This document shows positions 1 through 9,377 of a DNA stretch of 40,654 nt, one piece after another. The notes under the pieces were generated by a model, which was not told where the DNA came from, made no database searches, and saw only the letters and a program-made list of their open reading frames with translations. The stretch is from Phycisphaerae bacterium (GTDB taxonomy: Bacteria > Planctomycetota > Phycisphaerae > UBA1845). The stretch covers positions 1-40,654 of the forward strand of contig JANQQK010000015.1 in NCBI GenBank assembly GCA_028289375.1. Reading direction: 5' to 3'. The position numbers and the translations under genes are program-made. How positions within the stretch are numbered: position 1 is the stretch's first letter; every line of letters starts with the position of its first letter.

Positions 1-162
1 GCGAAACGTCCGCCGAACGCAAGTGAATCGAGTTTCCTTGCATATCGAGCCCCGAAAACGAACGAATTTCGATAGCGCAAAGATCGCTGGACCAACACAG
101 CGCCTGCGCGTCGATATCCCAAAATCGCACGTTCAGAATCGACTTTACTCCGCAAATCGCCA
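1..162 (-). CDS. Possible partial hypothetical protein running off the left edge
   Basis: On the minus strand a frame is open from the window edge back to an ATG at 162 and, without another ATG, further back to about 340, where it would overlap the end of the neighbouring gene. From the ATG it reads MAICGVKSILNV, then WDIDAQALCW, and continues off the edge. I recognise no domain. There is no strong Shine-Dalgarno sequence before the ATG. The upstream open part (including ALDEVVAVGRWILDF) also looks protein-like, so the frame may be the remains of a longer gene or may start at a TTG near 311. It could equally be chance; a competing plus-strand frame covers 2-253 and looks less protein-like. 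Confidence 0.3.
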
Positions 163-332
163 TTTCACTTTGCCGACCAAGCCGCTCACTCTGAGTGTCT
201 TGGCGCCGAAAACACGGCTGGATAGGGTTTTTGATAGGGACAACACCCAGTGAGTCACCTTGCAGTGAACGCGAATAAATAAAATCCAAAATCCATCTGC
301 CGACCGCGACTACTTCGTCCAACGCAGCACGA

Positions 333-1256
333 TTATGATTCCTGGACAGGCGAGGTTCGCCATTTGTCCTCCTCACGGTAGAATCTGAACGTTTTCTTCT
401 CACCACTCGGAATCTCGATGCTCAACTCATCATTCGCCGCACTTTCTACACGTGGTTGAAGCACTATGTCTGGGACTGGAGGTCTACTTACATCCTGAAA
501 GTCAATGCAAATCTCGGAACTCATATGTGGTCCAGACTCATATACAGCAAGTCCGTCCTCATCAATAACCCGGTGTTTCTGCTTGGCACACATCCTCGCT
601 CCGTTCTCGGGGTTAAACTGACGCTTAGTGTACTCCCAATATGAAAACGCGAGCAACGGGGTCCCCCGGATGCCGACTATGTGCACAGGCCAGCCAGACG
701 GTTCCGCGACCCTGTAATCTGAATCAACCACTATCCTGTGTTGCAGGATTAGCCGCGAATAACTAAATACTAAGAACTCGTCCTTACCGCCAGGATTGCG
801 AATAGATCTTAGACGAACTATTACCTTACCCGCGTCTCGGTCTACTAGCATTCCTCCGTAGTTTGGTATGAATCCCGGGGCCAATACCCGGGGGCGCGAT
901 CGCGCATACTCGATGGACTGGACCAACTGGCCGTCTGCTGCGATAACTCGCACGGCGAGGATGCCGTGATCGCTCTTTCCATCTCGCTTTGAAGACCTTT
1001 TGCCAGAGCTGATAGTAATCACCGATTTTGACTGCGGTGAAACTAGGTAATCCGATATTCGCAAATCGTGTGGAATTCGCCATCGAATCTCACCATCGCA
1101 CTGCAGTTGGTATACAATTCCCCCGGCTTGACCAGGATCAGATCGATCTAGTTTGCACCCTGAGCTGTGTGCAGCATCGTACGTGAAAGTATCGGCAAGG
1201 CTTGGTCTAGTTTGCACCGCAAAGAGGCATAGCATGATCAAGACATGCGCTCGCAT
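333..1256 (-). CDS. Small exported protein downstream of the RHS gene (hypothetical; immunity candidate)
   Basis: A 307-residue protein of unknown function. The start at 1256 is chosen over an in-frame upstream start at 1382 because AAAGGAAC lies just before it and it begins a clean signal peptide (MRAHVLIMLCLFAV, cleavage expected near Ala21 before DTFTYDA). The mature part is rich in short beta-strand phrases around residues 30-190 and may be beta-propeller- or beta-sandwich-like; no catalytic motif is visible. It lies 290 nt downstream of the RHS gene on the same strand. That is where immunity or accessory proteins of polymorphic toxins usually sit, and an exported immunity protein would fit a secreted, cysteine-rich toxin tip. 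This role is inferred from position only. It could equally be an unrelated surface protein. Confidence 0.75.
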   Translation of the reverse strand: MRAHVLIMLCLFAVQTRPSLADTFTYDAAHSSGCKLDRSDPGQAGGIVYQLQCDGEIRWRIPHDLRISDYLVSPQSKSVITISSGKRSSKRDGKSDHGILAVRVIAADGQLVQSIEYARSRPRVLAPGFIPNYGGMLVDRDAGKVIVRLRSIRNPGGKDEFLVFSYSRLILQHRIVVDSDYRVAEPSGWPVHIVGIRGTPLLAFSYWEYTKRQFNPENGARMCAKQKHRVIDEDGLAVYESGPHMSSEICIDFQDVSRPPVPDIVLQPRVESAANDELSIEIPSGEKKTFRFYREEDKWRTSPVQES

Positions 1257-1546
1257 AGATTTGTTCCTTTCATTTAGCCTGCGAACGTGTCGCAGTAAGG
1301 CATCTGAAGATCTACGTGCATGCCTAGTTAGGGGCGAACAGACCGCAGGAGAAAGTCGTCCAAACTCCGTGGCAAACGCCAACTAAGTACCCAGCACATA
1401 AAGTCTTTCCGCATCAAAGATGCGATTCCATTTTCTAAGCGTGGTCCAACATTTTCAGCCGTCTCGGGAAACTAAAATACTGTTGCCCGAACTTAGGCAT
1501 GCTTCCTTCTGGTCGCTTTGACTCTGGGAAATCGACGCAATACAAA

Positions 1547-4500
1547 CTAATCGTCTTCACTTGGTGGATACCATACACAGAACTGAGAGGCTTCTCCGCA
1601 ATTCGTTTGAAGCCAATCACAAACACTCTGAAAATTAGGGCCCATACTTGAGCCTGGATGCGGGATCTGGTACCCATTCGCGGCGATTAGGCAGGCAATT
1701 TCCCTCTTTGCGGCATCACACTCCTCCGCTTCAAAGTCAGGGCCTTGATAAGATGGTCGATGCAAGCTGCTGCAGTCTTCACATGCGGTGGAGTCGAAGT
1801 GCGCTTGCTCGTGCACAATCGTGCATTCAGTTGCGGCTGGAGGATGATCATCCAAGTGCCAAGCACACGCAAACTGTTGCCCACAGCAGCAAATGACTCC
1901 ACCTGCGTTCTCCTCGCCGCCAACAACCTCCAAGTCATAGAAGTCGGCAATCTCGCAAGCGTAAGTACAAACGCCATCCTGGTCGATTCCATGTCCGGCG
2001 CAAACCAGGGGGATATGTTTTTCCCAAGGCTCCGTTCCCTCCAGCCCCAAGGGATCCACGATCCGTATTGGGTTGTTCCGGGCTGTTACATACAGATTCA
2101 TTCCATCAGAATACTGCAAGTCATAGGACATCGGGCTGTTTTGGCCATTTGGATCACGACTAATGAACCGATCGGTGACAATGGACCGAAATCGGTTGCG
2201 ATTTGAGAACGAATTAGATTCTGCATCTGAAAGCAACCCGTGGTGGGTGAAGGCGAGCCCGCTCCTGCTCATTCGCCGGCCTGAAGATCGCTGGACGTCT
2301 ATTCCCGATCCAGTGTACAGATCATCGAATCGAGCCTCGTCAATTGTATCGACGTCACCATCGTTGTCGAAGTCGAAAACGCGGCAGGCGCCAGTGACGG
2401 GTTGAGTGCCGCTCTTGCACGTTGTCAGGTTGGAATCATCGGTACTATCGAGGTCACTATCGCCGTCGTAGTCTCCGTTGATGGTGTAGGTGTCGAACGT
2501 CGGTTCACCGTACGGTGTGGTTGAGATGCGTTCGAGGACGTCGCCGGCTTGATTGGTCGTGCTGGAGACGTTCCAGTTGGCGTCCTGGGTCACATACATC
2601 GTGCCGTGGTCCTGCTTCTCGAAGCGGACGATCTCGTCGACGTACTGAGTGCCTGGGATGACCTGCATATCGAGGTTCTCCGAGCCGTCACGGGTCTCAA
2701 GTAACCGCCAGCTGGCATTGTAGTAGTAATAATGTGTCCCATCAAGATCACCGCTGTTTTGGACGGCTTTCTTGATACGACGTCCGGCGGCGTCGTAGGT
2801 ATGTGTACCGATTGTCAATCCTTCCTCAGCGGATTTCACTTTGACCAGTCGGTTCCAGGCGTCGTATTCGTATTTCAGGAGCCCGTCGTTGAGCAGACTT
2901 CCATTCTTGTCCCACGAGTCGGCAGGTGCGTTGGCGTGATTGGCATCCATGGTGACGCTGGTGGAGCCGAAGTCCTCGTCGAGGATAAGATCATCGATGA
3001 CATCTGCGGGGGCCGAGTTGTCGTAGCCGATCTTGATGTTGCGGAACTTTGGAGCAGATCCTGTTAGGGCCACACCGCCGTAGGCGTGCGTCGAGTCGGT
3101 TTCGTTGATCTTCAGTGTCCCATTGACCCAGACTTTAATCGACGTGCCGGATAGTTTGATCTTCACGGGAATCCAGCCGGAATCGGTGATGCTTGGCGTG
3201 GTGATCGTGGTTGGGTAACCGTTCTCAACGACCTTCAACTGCACGTCGGTACTCTCAAACACCCCAATAGAGTAGTAGTTATTGGGGTCCTGGTACCGTA
3301 CATATGCCAAAGCACCCTTGGCGCTGTTCGAGGCGTCGAATTCGACCATGTAATCATCGTCCTGGAAGTTCTCGAACACGAGTTCACCGCCGCGCGTCGC
3401 CCCATTGACTTGGACGTTGCCTGGCGATCCTGTTGTCACCGTTATCTCCGCCGTGCCTTTCCAGCCGGGCAGTTTGCTGACGAACGCGTCGGTGCGGGCG
3501 AAGCTGAGGTCATCGAACTTGATGTTGGTTGCGTCGGCGTACAGACCCGTCTCTCCCTGTTCGAACGTATTGCGAGTGGTGTAGGAGATGGTTGCGGTGG
3601 CCGTCGCTCCCTGCCCATATTCAGCCTCAACCTGGCTCTGGCGACGTTTGACCTTGATGTAATACTGAGTGGGAGAAACCCCGATCGTGGCCGCGGTGCT
3701 TGCGAGGGCGCTGCCGAACGTGCCGTTGTTGACCGGATAGACTGCAAAGACCCCGACCTTCTTGTTCAAGACGGCAACGTGGTAGCTATTGTCCCCGTCA
3801 TGGCCAAAGACTACGCCGGCGCTATCGATCGTTGAACCGGACGGGAAGGTCACCTTGGCTTCGATCGTGCCGTCATCCAGCGGTGTGGGCACGGTGAGCA
3901 CGGCGGCACCGGAGGTGAGGCTGTCCACGTTCACTTCGCCACTGGCTGTGCTCCAGGTGCCCTTGTGGGCCGTGTAGAGACTGGAGAGCGTGGAGCCGAA
4001 GCCGTCATTGATCACATCGGCAATCCCACCGGGGCTGGACTTGGCCAGCGTGGTGATCTCGTTGGTGGCGTTGGTCGTGTGCTTGATCGTGTCGTTGACA
4101 CCGTTGATCTTGATGCCGTTGGTGCCGTTGAAGTTGCCCAGCACATCCATGTTGTAGCCACGCTGGATGTCGCTTAGTTCCACATCGCCGGATGAGTCAA
4201 GTAACCCCTCGTCCGCAACGGTCAGTTGGTAAAGGTCGTTGTAGTCAAACGCCTGTGAACGTGCGGCATAAAGGTCGTTCTCGCGTTTGGTGCGATTGCC
4301 CGCCCGATCGTAACTGTATTTGAAGCGATCGAAGTCGACAGCGGTACCCGAGAACTCGGTGTGCTTCATGTCGACAATGCGTCCGAAGCGATCAAAGCCG
4401 TCATAGTCTCCGCTGGTGCCGTGCCAGAGATCGATGCGCGTGTCGTTGCCGTCGAATCCGGCCGTATCGTCTCCCTCGTGATTCCGGCGGACCATACGCC

Positions 4501-7500
4501 TCAGTCCATTGAAGTCGTAGTGGGCCATGATGTCGCCGATCGCACCGCTGTTGTCCTTAGCAATTTGGCCGATGCGGCTGAACTTGTCGTTGATGGTGTC
4601 CTGGAAGGTGTTGGCCGTGTCGTGGTGGGTGTAGCCATACCAGACCTTGCGGCCACTCGGATACGTGACGTAGTTGACCCGCTTGTAGTTACCGCTGGTC
4701 GTGAAGTCCGTTCCATAGGTCAGGGAGATGCTGCGGGTGTCGACACCGGTGTTGTCGCCCACCTCGCTGTCGTGGTCCATCTCCATCGTCGTCAGATTGT
4801 TGCCATCATCGTAGGTGTACTTGATCTGATTGAGGGCATCGGTCCAGGTGGAAGTGTCCGGCGTCGTGTCGCTATGTGACGTGGCACGCTCAACCAGGCC
4901 ATCGTCATTGTACGTCCAGGTGAAGGCGCGCACGGTGCTGTCGACGCCTGAACCGACCGTCGTCACCTCGACTTCGGTCTTGCGCCGCAGGGAATCATAG
5001 GACCAGGTCAGCATGTTGCCGTTCTGGTCGGTGCGCGTTGCCAAGGTACCGTCGATGTTGTACGTCATCACGATCTGATCGTAGGTCTCGCTGCTCGCCT
5101 CACCGAGGGTCTTGCCGTTCTCGGTGTCTGTGGCAGGATACTTGATGGTCGTGACCCAGCGTGCGCTCTGCGTATCGCCGTAGACGTACTCGGTCGTCTG
5201 ATCAGTTGTGGTGAGATCGGCGGTGATCGAAGTAAGCGAGCCAAGTCCGTTGTAGGCGTATTTTGTGATGCGATCGCCACCGGTGCCGTCAGCTTCGTCT
5301 TTTCGCGTGACACGTCCGAGCGCGTCGAACTCGGAAAAGGTCGCAACGCTTTTCGGATCAGTGACCTTATCCCGCCATCCAAGATCGTGATAGGCGTATG
5401 TGGTCACCAAAACCGTGTCACTGCGGGCTGGTGCGGAGGCCCCGTAGGTCGGTGCCGTGCTGGTATCCTTCCAGCCGTCGGCGTTATTCGTGCCGTAGTT
5501 TACTGTGTCAGAGAGGCGGTGCGCGTCATCGTACCAGCGATATACATACGTTCGCACATAGTCGTCATTGTTGGTGAGGTCCATCCCGTCCGTGTCATCG
5601 TGGTTGAGTTCCTTACGGATGGTCTTTTGGACATTGCCCACTTCGTCGAGCGTGAATTCGGTGGCCTCGACAAGGCCCTCATCATCATCGGGATAGTCGG
5701 GGGCGTTGCTCGCGTACTTGGCGGTATCGAATTGCGTACCGCTCATCGTCTGCGTGCGGCGGCCGAGTCCATCGTACTGGGTAAACGAAATTCCGGAATT
5801 CGGCGCATCGGTGGCCCAGTCGAGCCCTCTGCGATCGTAGTAGGTATTCGTCGCCAGATCGTCCTCGGGCGTGGCATCGCCAGGGTCCTGATACACTTCG
5901 CGAAGATAGACCCTGCCCTGCTCGTCATAGTAAGTCTTGGAGAGACCGATGCGGTTGCCGTTCTCGGTCGTGGCCGGATCGTCACCCGGATCGAGATTCG
6001 TCGTCGCGCTGTATTCACCTGTCGTGAGCACTCGATCGAGATTATCGTGCTTGATCAACGTGTATGGGGCGGCTGATGGAACAATCAACTGACGCCGGTT
6101 GCGCCAGTCGTAACGGTACTCGGTGTCGTTGTAATCGCCGCCACCAATGCCGTGCCATTTGCGGACCCAACGCAGATTGCCGTCTCCCTCACCCTGTTCC
6201 GGCGTACTGTCTGAATCGGGATCGTCGTAGAACATCTCGATCGTCTTGACCATCGTCGGCTTGTTGGACGGTGATACGGCATGCGAATTACCGCTCACAC
6301 CCTCATAACGAGCGATAGCTCGTCCCAAAAAGTCGTAGTCGGTCTCCGTGACTTGCTCGACGTCTTGAGGCGAATCGTCGGCAACGTCGCTGATGACGTA
6401 CTCCAGCCTCCCCATGTTGTCGTACTCGTTCGTGGTGCGGTAGAAGTTAGTGTAGCGCGTCCCGCTGCCGGACGCCGGAATCGCATGGTAGCGATCCGTA
6501 TCTGTGAGCTGACCAGCCTTGTTGTAGGCCATCACCGTCCACGTGGCGAAATCCGCGTTCGTGTAACTCGTCGTGCCGATCGGCGTACCACTGCTGTTGT
6601 TGAACACGAAGGTCGTGTCGAGCATAATCTGCTCTTCCGGACGCCCGTCCTTGTCGGTCTTGGTGATGCGGCCGGGTGACAGCGTCTTGTAGTCGCTGCC
6701 GTCCTGATACCAAGCCGGGAATACGCGTGCTTCGTCGTCTTTGTACACGAAATAGGTGACCATCCCCCCGGCGTCGGTCGTCTTACGATTGCGCCCGAGC
6801 CAATCGATCTCGGCTGACGAGTCAATGTCTAACGCGTCGCCAACTCCCGTTCGCGTGAATCCCGACGGGATGTCGGTCGCGCCTGTCAATCCACCGTGAT
6901 TCGTGCCATGCCAGTTACTCGTGATGACTGACATCAGGGACGTCGTATTCACGTCTCGCACCGTGAGGTCGCGCACACCCGTCGCATCGTCATAAGCGTA
7001 GAAACTCACGTAGCCTTCTGGATCGATCTTCCAGCGAATCGCGCCAGTACGTAGATCGTGGTAAAACTTGGTAACGCTTGTTGTTCCTGGACCATTCTTG
7101 GAAGTCGACACCGAAGGGAATGTCACATTTGATTGCTTGAATTGATACTTGTCTGCGTCGTAAAAGGCGTAGGTGTAAGTAGTTGTACGCGCATCGACTT
7201 CTCCAGCCGATTCATAAGTCTTAACCCATAGCGGTAAGTCTGGACGAGCAGTAGTTATTCTCGTGTATGAAACTAGTGTGTCAGGTGAACCGCTGTCCCC
7301 TTCTTGAATGCGGATTTTTTTGGGGTAGCCGGCGTAGTTGCCCGTGTCATATTCAATCACGTAGACGACACCGTCGCTGCTGTTGAGTGTCACCGCGTAA
7401 GGGGCGGTCGTCTCGTCATACGCTGACACCGCCGACGGTAGGTAGGCGGCGGTCATGCGACTCTCTGTGTCACCGCTCGTGCCATAATCCCAGTGCCAGA

Positions 7501-8965
7501 CCAGTTCCATGGCCGGGCTCGTCTTGTCGTCCTGAACCACCCATGTCAAGGGCTGGTACACACGGTTGAAGTCGGCGATGATTCGCGAGTCATCCTCACG
7601 GTCCGCCACCATGTGGATACTCCAAGTGTCGAGATCGGGAGAGCCGGAGTTGGTTGTCCAGTTGAAAGTGGTTGTGCCGGTGTCACTGCCACCGCCGCAA
7701 CCACAGCCACTGCCGGACGGCAGCCGTTCGTCCACTTGACTCACACGATCGTTCACGTCGTATTGGTACGCGATATTTGCATAGGATGCCCAGTTGGTGT
7801 TCGTCTGATTCTCAGGCGTCCCTACGTCCTCGTTGAGGCGCTGCGCGTTCTCGGGTAGGAGCACGTACCGCAAGCGGTGGTTTGTGTCGTAGTATCGATA
7901 GCGGTAAGTTTCCTCGATGGACAGCGTTCCATCGCCATCGTTGGTGGCTTTGCGCGTCACTATGGCCTTCATCAGGTCATTCAAGGTGCCATATCCATCG
8001 GTGCTATTTTCGTGATAGATGTACTCGATCTGTCCGATCAGATTGGCTGACGTTGTCGTTGTGGACTTGTACGCCTTGATGTACTGGAGCCTGCCGTTGC
8101 TGTCGCCGCTTGTGAAGTAGGAGTAAGTGATTTTGTGATCGGTGCCACCCACAACGTCCACCACGATGTCGGTCAGCTGGCCCGACGAATAGTTGAACTG
8201 CCAGTCGTTGTCGTACGGATCCTCGATCCGTTTGAGCTTACCGGCGTTCGTTGCATTGTCGTCGTGGAAGACCCACTCCCAACCGTCAACACGCGTCACT
8301 TTGTATTCATCATTGCCCGAGTCGAACGTCAGTTCCAATTCGTAGTTGTCGTCACACGTCCAAGCACTGGCGGCATACGTGAAGTTGAACGTGTAGTTCG
8401 GGTCGAACTGCACCGACACATCGCTCGCGCCCTCCGCTCCGCTCACCGTGAGGTTGATCATCTCATTGGACCACCAGTTTTCGCCCTGCCAGTTGGGAGT
8501 CCACGAACCAAGGCTTGAGTATGAGCGCTCGTGGAACCAGTTTATGCCGTTGAGACGCAGCATTATGTCTCGCTGGTGTATGTACGCGGATCCCTTTCCA
8601 AGAAACACCCGGTCGGTCGCACCCACCCCACTGACTGCAACGCTGCCTACGGGGCCGGCGGTCCACAACGAGTTTGCCCCGCCCGTAGTCCACCGCAGTG
8701 CAACGCCTGCGCCGGGGCCAGCGCTACGGAAGTTCCTGCCTCCAGACGGGCGCGGCGTAATGGCAAGTGATGGATCATCAATTTCATAATGGCAAGTTGG
8801 GCCGGCGTCAGCTACCGTGAAATCTGGAGCTCCGCCTGGTGTGGCTGACGGTCGCGAGGTCGCGTGAGGCGACAATCCAACGGCTGAACTGCTAAAAAAC
8901 GGAGCCCAGACCAATACTGTCACGATTCCGTTGTTGGAAAATCCGATTTTTCCAGTCAGATTCAT
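1547..8965 (-). CDS. Giant RHS/YD-repeat protein with a cysteine-rich HEQAH-containing C-terminal module
   Basis: A 2472-residue exported RHS protein. The start at 8965 is preferred over 9022: GCAGGAG lies 9 nt upstream and MNLTGKIGFSNN... reads as a signal sequence. Dozens of YD repeats (YDxxGR-type: YDNMGRLEY, YDFLGRAIA, YDGLGRRTQ, YDAAGRRIK) fill most of the protein and should form the hollow beta-cocoon known for RHS/Tc proteins. A GCGCGGG stretch lies at about 7690-7720. Two jelly-roll-like sandwich domains are inserted around 2960-3950, and a paired Asp-rich dockerin-like calcium module lies at about 2300-2490. The core ends in the usual RDPNGQ...NLYVTARNNP...DPLGL (residue 2308). The last 164 residues form the variable tip: about 16 Cys and HEQAH at 2385-2389, suggesting a disulfide-rich zincin-type metallopeptidase. 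Toxin function is inference; cell-wall or adhesin roles are also known for RHS proteins. Confidence 0.93.
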   Translation of the reverse strand: MNLTGKIGFSNNGIVTVLVWAPFFSSSAVGLSPHATSRPSATPGGAPDFTVADAGPTCHYEIDDPSLAITPRPSGGRNFRSAGPGAGVALRWTTGGANSLWTAGPVGSVAVSGVGATDRVFLGKGSAYIHQRDIMLRLNGINWFHERSYSSLGSWTPNWQGENWWSNEMINLTVSGAEGASDVSVQFDPNYTFNFTYAASAWTCDDNYELELTFDSGNDEYKVTRVDGWEWVFHDDNATNAGKLKRIEDPYDNDWQFNYSSGQLTDIVVDVVGGTDHKITYSYFTSGDSNGRLQYIKAYKSTTTTSANLIGQIEYIYHENSTDGYGTLNDLMKAIVTRKATNDGDGTLSIEETYRYRYYDTNHRLRYVLLPENAQRLNEDVGTPENQTNTNWASYANIAYQYDVNDRVSQVDERLPSGSGCGCGGGSDTGTTTFNWTTNSGSPDLDTWSIHMVADREDDSRIIADFNRVYQPLTWVVQDDKTSPAMELVWHWDYGTSGDTESRMTAAYLPSAVSAYDETTAPYAVTLNSSDGVVYVIEYDTGNYAGYPKKIRIQEGDSGSPDTLVSYTRITTARPDLPLWVKTYESAGEVDARTTTYTYAFYDADKYQFKQSNVTFPSVSTSKNGPGTTSVTKFYHDLRTGAIRWKIDPEGYVSFYAYDDATGVRDLTVRDVNTTSLMSVITSNWHGTNHGGLTGATDIPSGFTRTGVGDALDIDSSAEIDWLGRNRKTTDAGGMVTYFVYKDDEARVFPAWYQDGSDYKTLSPGRITKTDKDGRPEEQIMLDTTFVFNNSSGTPIGTTSYTNADFATWTVMAYNKAGQLTDTDRYHAIPASGSGTRYTNFYRTTNEYDNMGRLEYVISDVADDSPQDVEQVTETDYDFLGRAIARYEGVSGNSHAVSPSNKPTMVKTIEMFYDDPDSDSTPEQGEGDGNLRWVRKWHGIGGGDYNDTEYRYDWRNRRQLIVPSAAPYTLIKHDNLDRVLTTGEYSATTNLDPGDDPATTENGNRIGLSKTYYDEQGRVYLREVYQDPGDATPEDDLATNTYYDRRGLDWATDAPNSGISFTQYDGLGRRTQTMSGTQFDTAKYASNAPDYPDDDEGLVEATEFTLDEVGNVQKTIRKELNHDDTDGMDLTNNDDYVRTYVYRWYDDAHRLSDTVNYGTNNADGWKDTSTAPTYGASAPARSDTVLVTTYAYHDLGWRDKVTDPKSVATFSEFDALGRVTRKDEADGTGGDRITKYAYNGLGSLTSITADLTTTDQTTEYVYGDTQSARWVTTIKYPATDTENGKTLGEASSETYDQIVMTYNIDGTLATRTDQNGNMLTWSYDSLRRKTEVEVTTVGSGVDSTVRAFTWTYNDDGLVERATSHSDTTPDTSTWTDALNQIKYTYDDGNNLTTMEMDHDSEVGDNTGVDTRSISLTYGTDFTTSGNYKRVNYVTYPSGRKVWYGYTHHDTANTFQDTINDKFSRIGQIAKDNSGAIGDIMAHYDFNGLRRMVRRNHEGDDTAGFDGNDTRIDLWHGTSGDYDGFDRFGRIVDMKHTEFSGTAVDFDRFKYSYDRAGNRTKRENDLYAARSQAFDYNDLYQLTVADEGLLDSSGDVELSDIQRGYNMDVLGNFNGTNGIKINGVNDTIKHTTNATNEITTLAKSSPGGIADVINDGFGSTLSSLYTAHKGTWSTASGEVNVDSLTSGAAVLTVPTPLDDGTIEAKVTFPSGSTIDSAGVVFGHDGDNSYHVAVLNKKVGVFAVYPVNNGTFGSALASTAATIGVSPTQYYIKVKRRQSQVEAEYGQGATATATISYTTRNTFEQGETGLYADATNIKFDDLSFARTDAFVSKLPGWKGTAEITVTTGSPGNVQVNGATRGGELVFENFQDDDYMVEFDASNSAKGALAYVRYQDPNNYYSIGVFESTDVQLKVVENGYPTTITTPSITDSGWIPVKIKLSGTSIKVWVNGTLKINETDSTHAYGGVALTGSAPKFRNIKIGYDNSAPADVIDDLILDEDFGSTSVTMDANHANAPADSWDKNGSLLNDGLLKYEYDAWNRLVKVKSAEEGLTIGTHTYDAAGRRIKKAVQNSGDLDGTHYYYYNASWRLLETRDGSENLDMQVIPGTQYVDEIVRFEKQDHGTMYVTQDANWNVSSTTNQAGDVLERISTTPYGEPTFDTYTINGDYDGDSDLDSTDDSNLTTCKSGTQPVTGACRVFDFDNDGDVDTIDEARFDDLYTGSGIDVQRSSGRRMSRSGLAFTHHGLLSDAESNSFSNRNRFRSIVTDRFISRDPNGQNSPMSYDLQYSDGMNLYVTARNNPIRIVDPLGLEGTEPWEKHIPLVCAGHGIDQDGVCTYACEIADFYDLEVVGGEENAGGVICCCGQQFACAWHLDDHPPAATECTIVHEQAHFDSTACEDCSSLHRPSYQGPDFEAEECDAAKREIACLIAANGYQIPHPGSSMGPNFQSVCDWLQTNCGEASQFCVWYPPSEDD
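1550..2041 (-). other. RHS C-terminal variable module (putative zincin-like toxin domain)
   Basis: This is the 164-codon segment after the DPLGL core boundary. HEQAH is encoded at 1799-1813. A later helix-like EAEECDAAKREIACLI could supply a third, acidic ligand. Cys pairs (CTYAC, CCC, ACEDC, TNC) are frequent, as in exported disulfide-rich domains. In polymorphic toxins the region after the RHS core is released by self-cleavage and carries the activity. The family is not recognised, and the metallopeptidase call rests on the HExxH motif alone. Confidence 0.55.
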
Positions 8966-9377
8966 CGCCGAGTACTCCTGCTGCAGGGTCTGATCGTTAT
9001 TAGCACTAGAAATTGCGCGCAACTCCCATGTCGGTACCCGTCAGATGCGCGCACCGAGTTTGCTTTGTTTGTGCCCGCGTGTTTCGTGCCTGCAACTGGA
9101 AATCGGAAGCGGACTAAGACTCAACTAAGGTAAAACTATGCGCCGTCGTAGACGAAAGGCAAACGGTTTTCCGTTAATCTACACAGTTGATGCCTGAAGG
9201 GTGAATTGAATCGATTGTAGTCATTGTGCATGTCGTAGCTTATGCGAAGAGACAGCGCTGAAGTTTTTTCGCACTTCATTCTGGCTGTATACAGCGGCAA
9301 TGGACAGCGATCACGAGATTGCCAAAAACACTCAAGAGTAAGTCCTATGTATTGATCGGAACATCACGAAGGCGCAG
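8966..9377. other. Intergenic region upstream of the RHS gene
   Basis: 412 nt with no convincing gene, between two minus-strand genes. It should hold the RHS promoter and the RHS ribosome site. A 12-nt perfect palindrome GCTGTATACAGC lies at 9284-9295. A short inverted repeat TGAAGT...ACTTCA flanks a T-run at about 9259-9278, and AACGG-TTTT-CCGTT lies near 9170. No clear -35/-10 pair could be assigned. Confidence 0.5.

Noticed and set aside
2732..8518. Many plus-strand frames opposite the RHS gene
   Set aside because: They mirror the GC-rich minus-strand coding frame, lack ribosome sites and show only low-complexity Val/Ile/Gly or Arg-rich sequence.
9284..9295. Possible LexA box (CTGT...ACAG)
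   Set aside because: The half-sites are only two bases apart, unlike the known CTGT-N8-ACAG spacing, and no SOS gene is adjacent.
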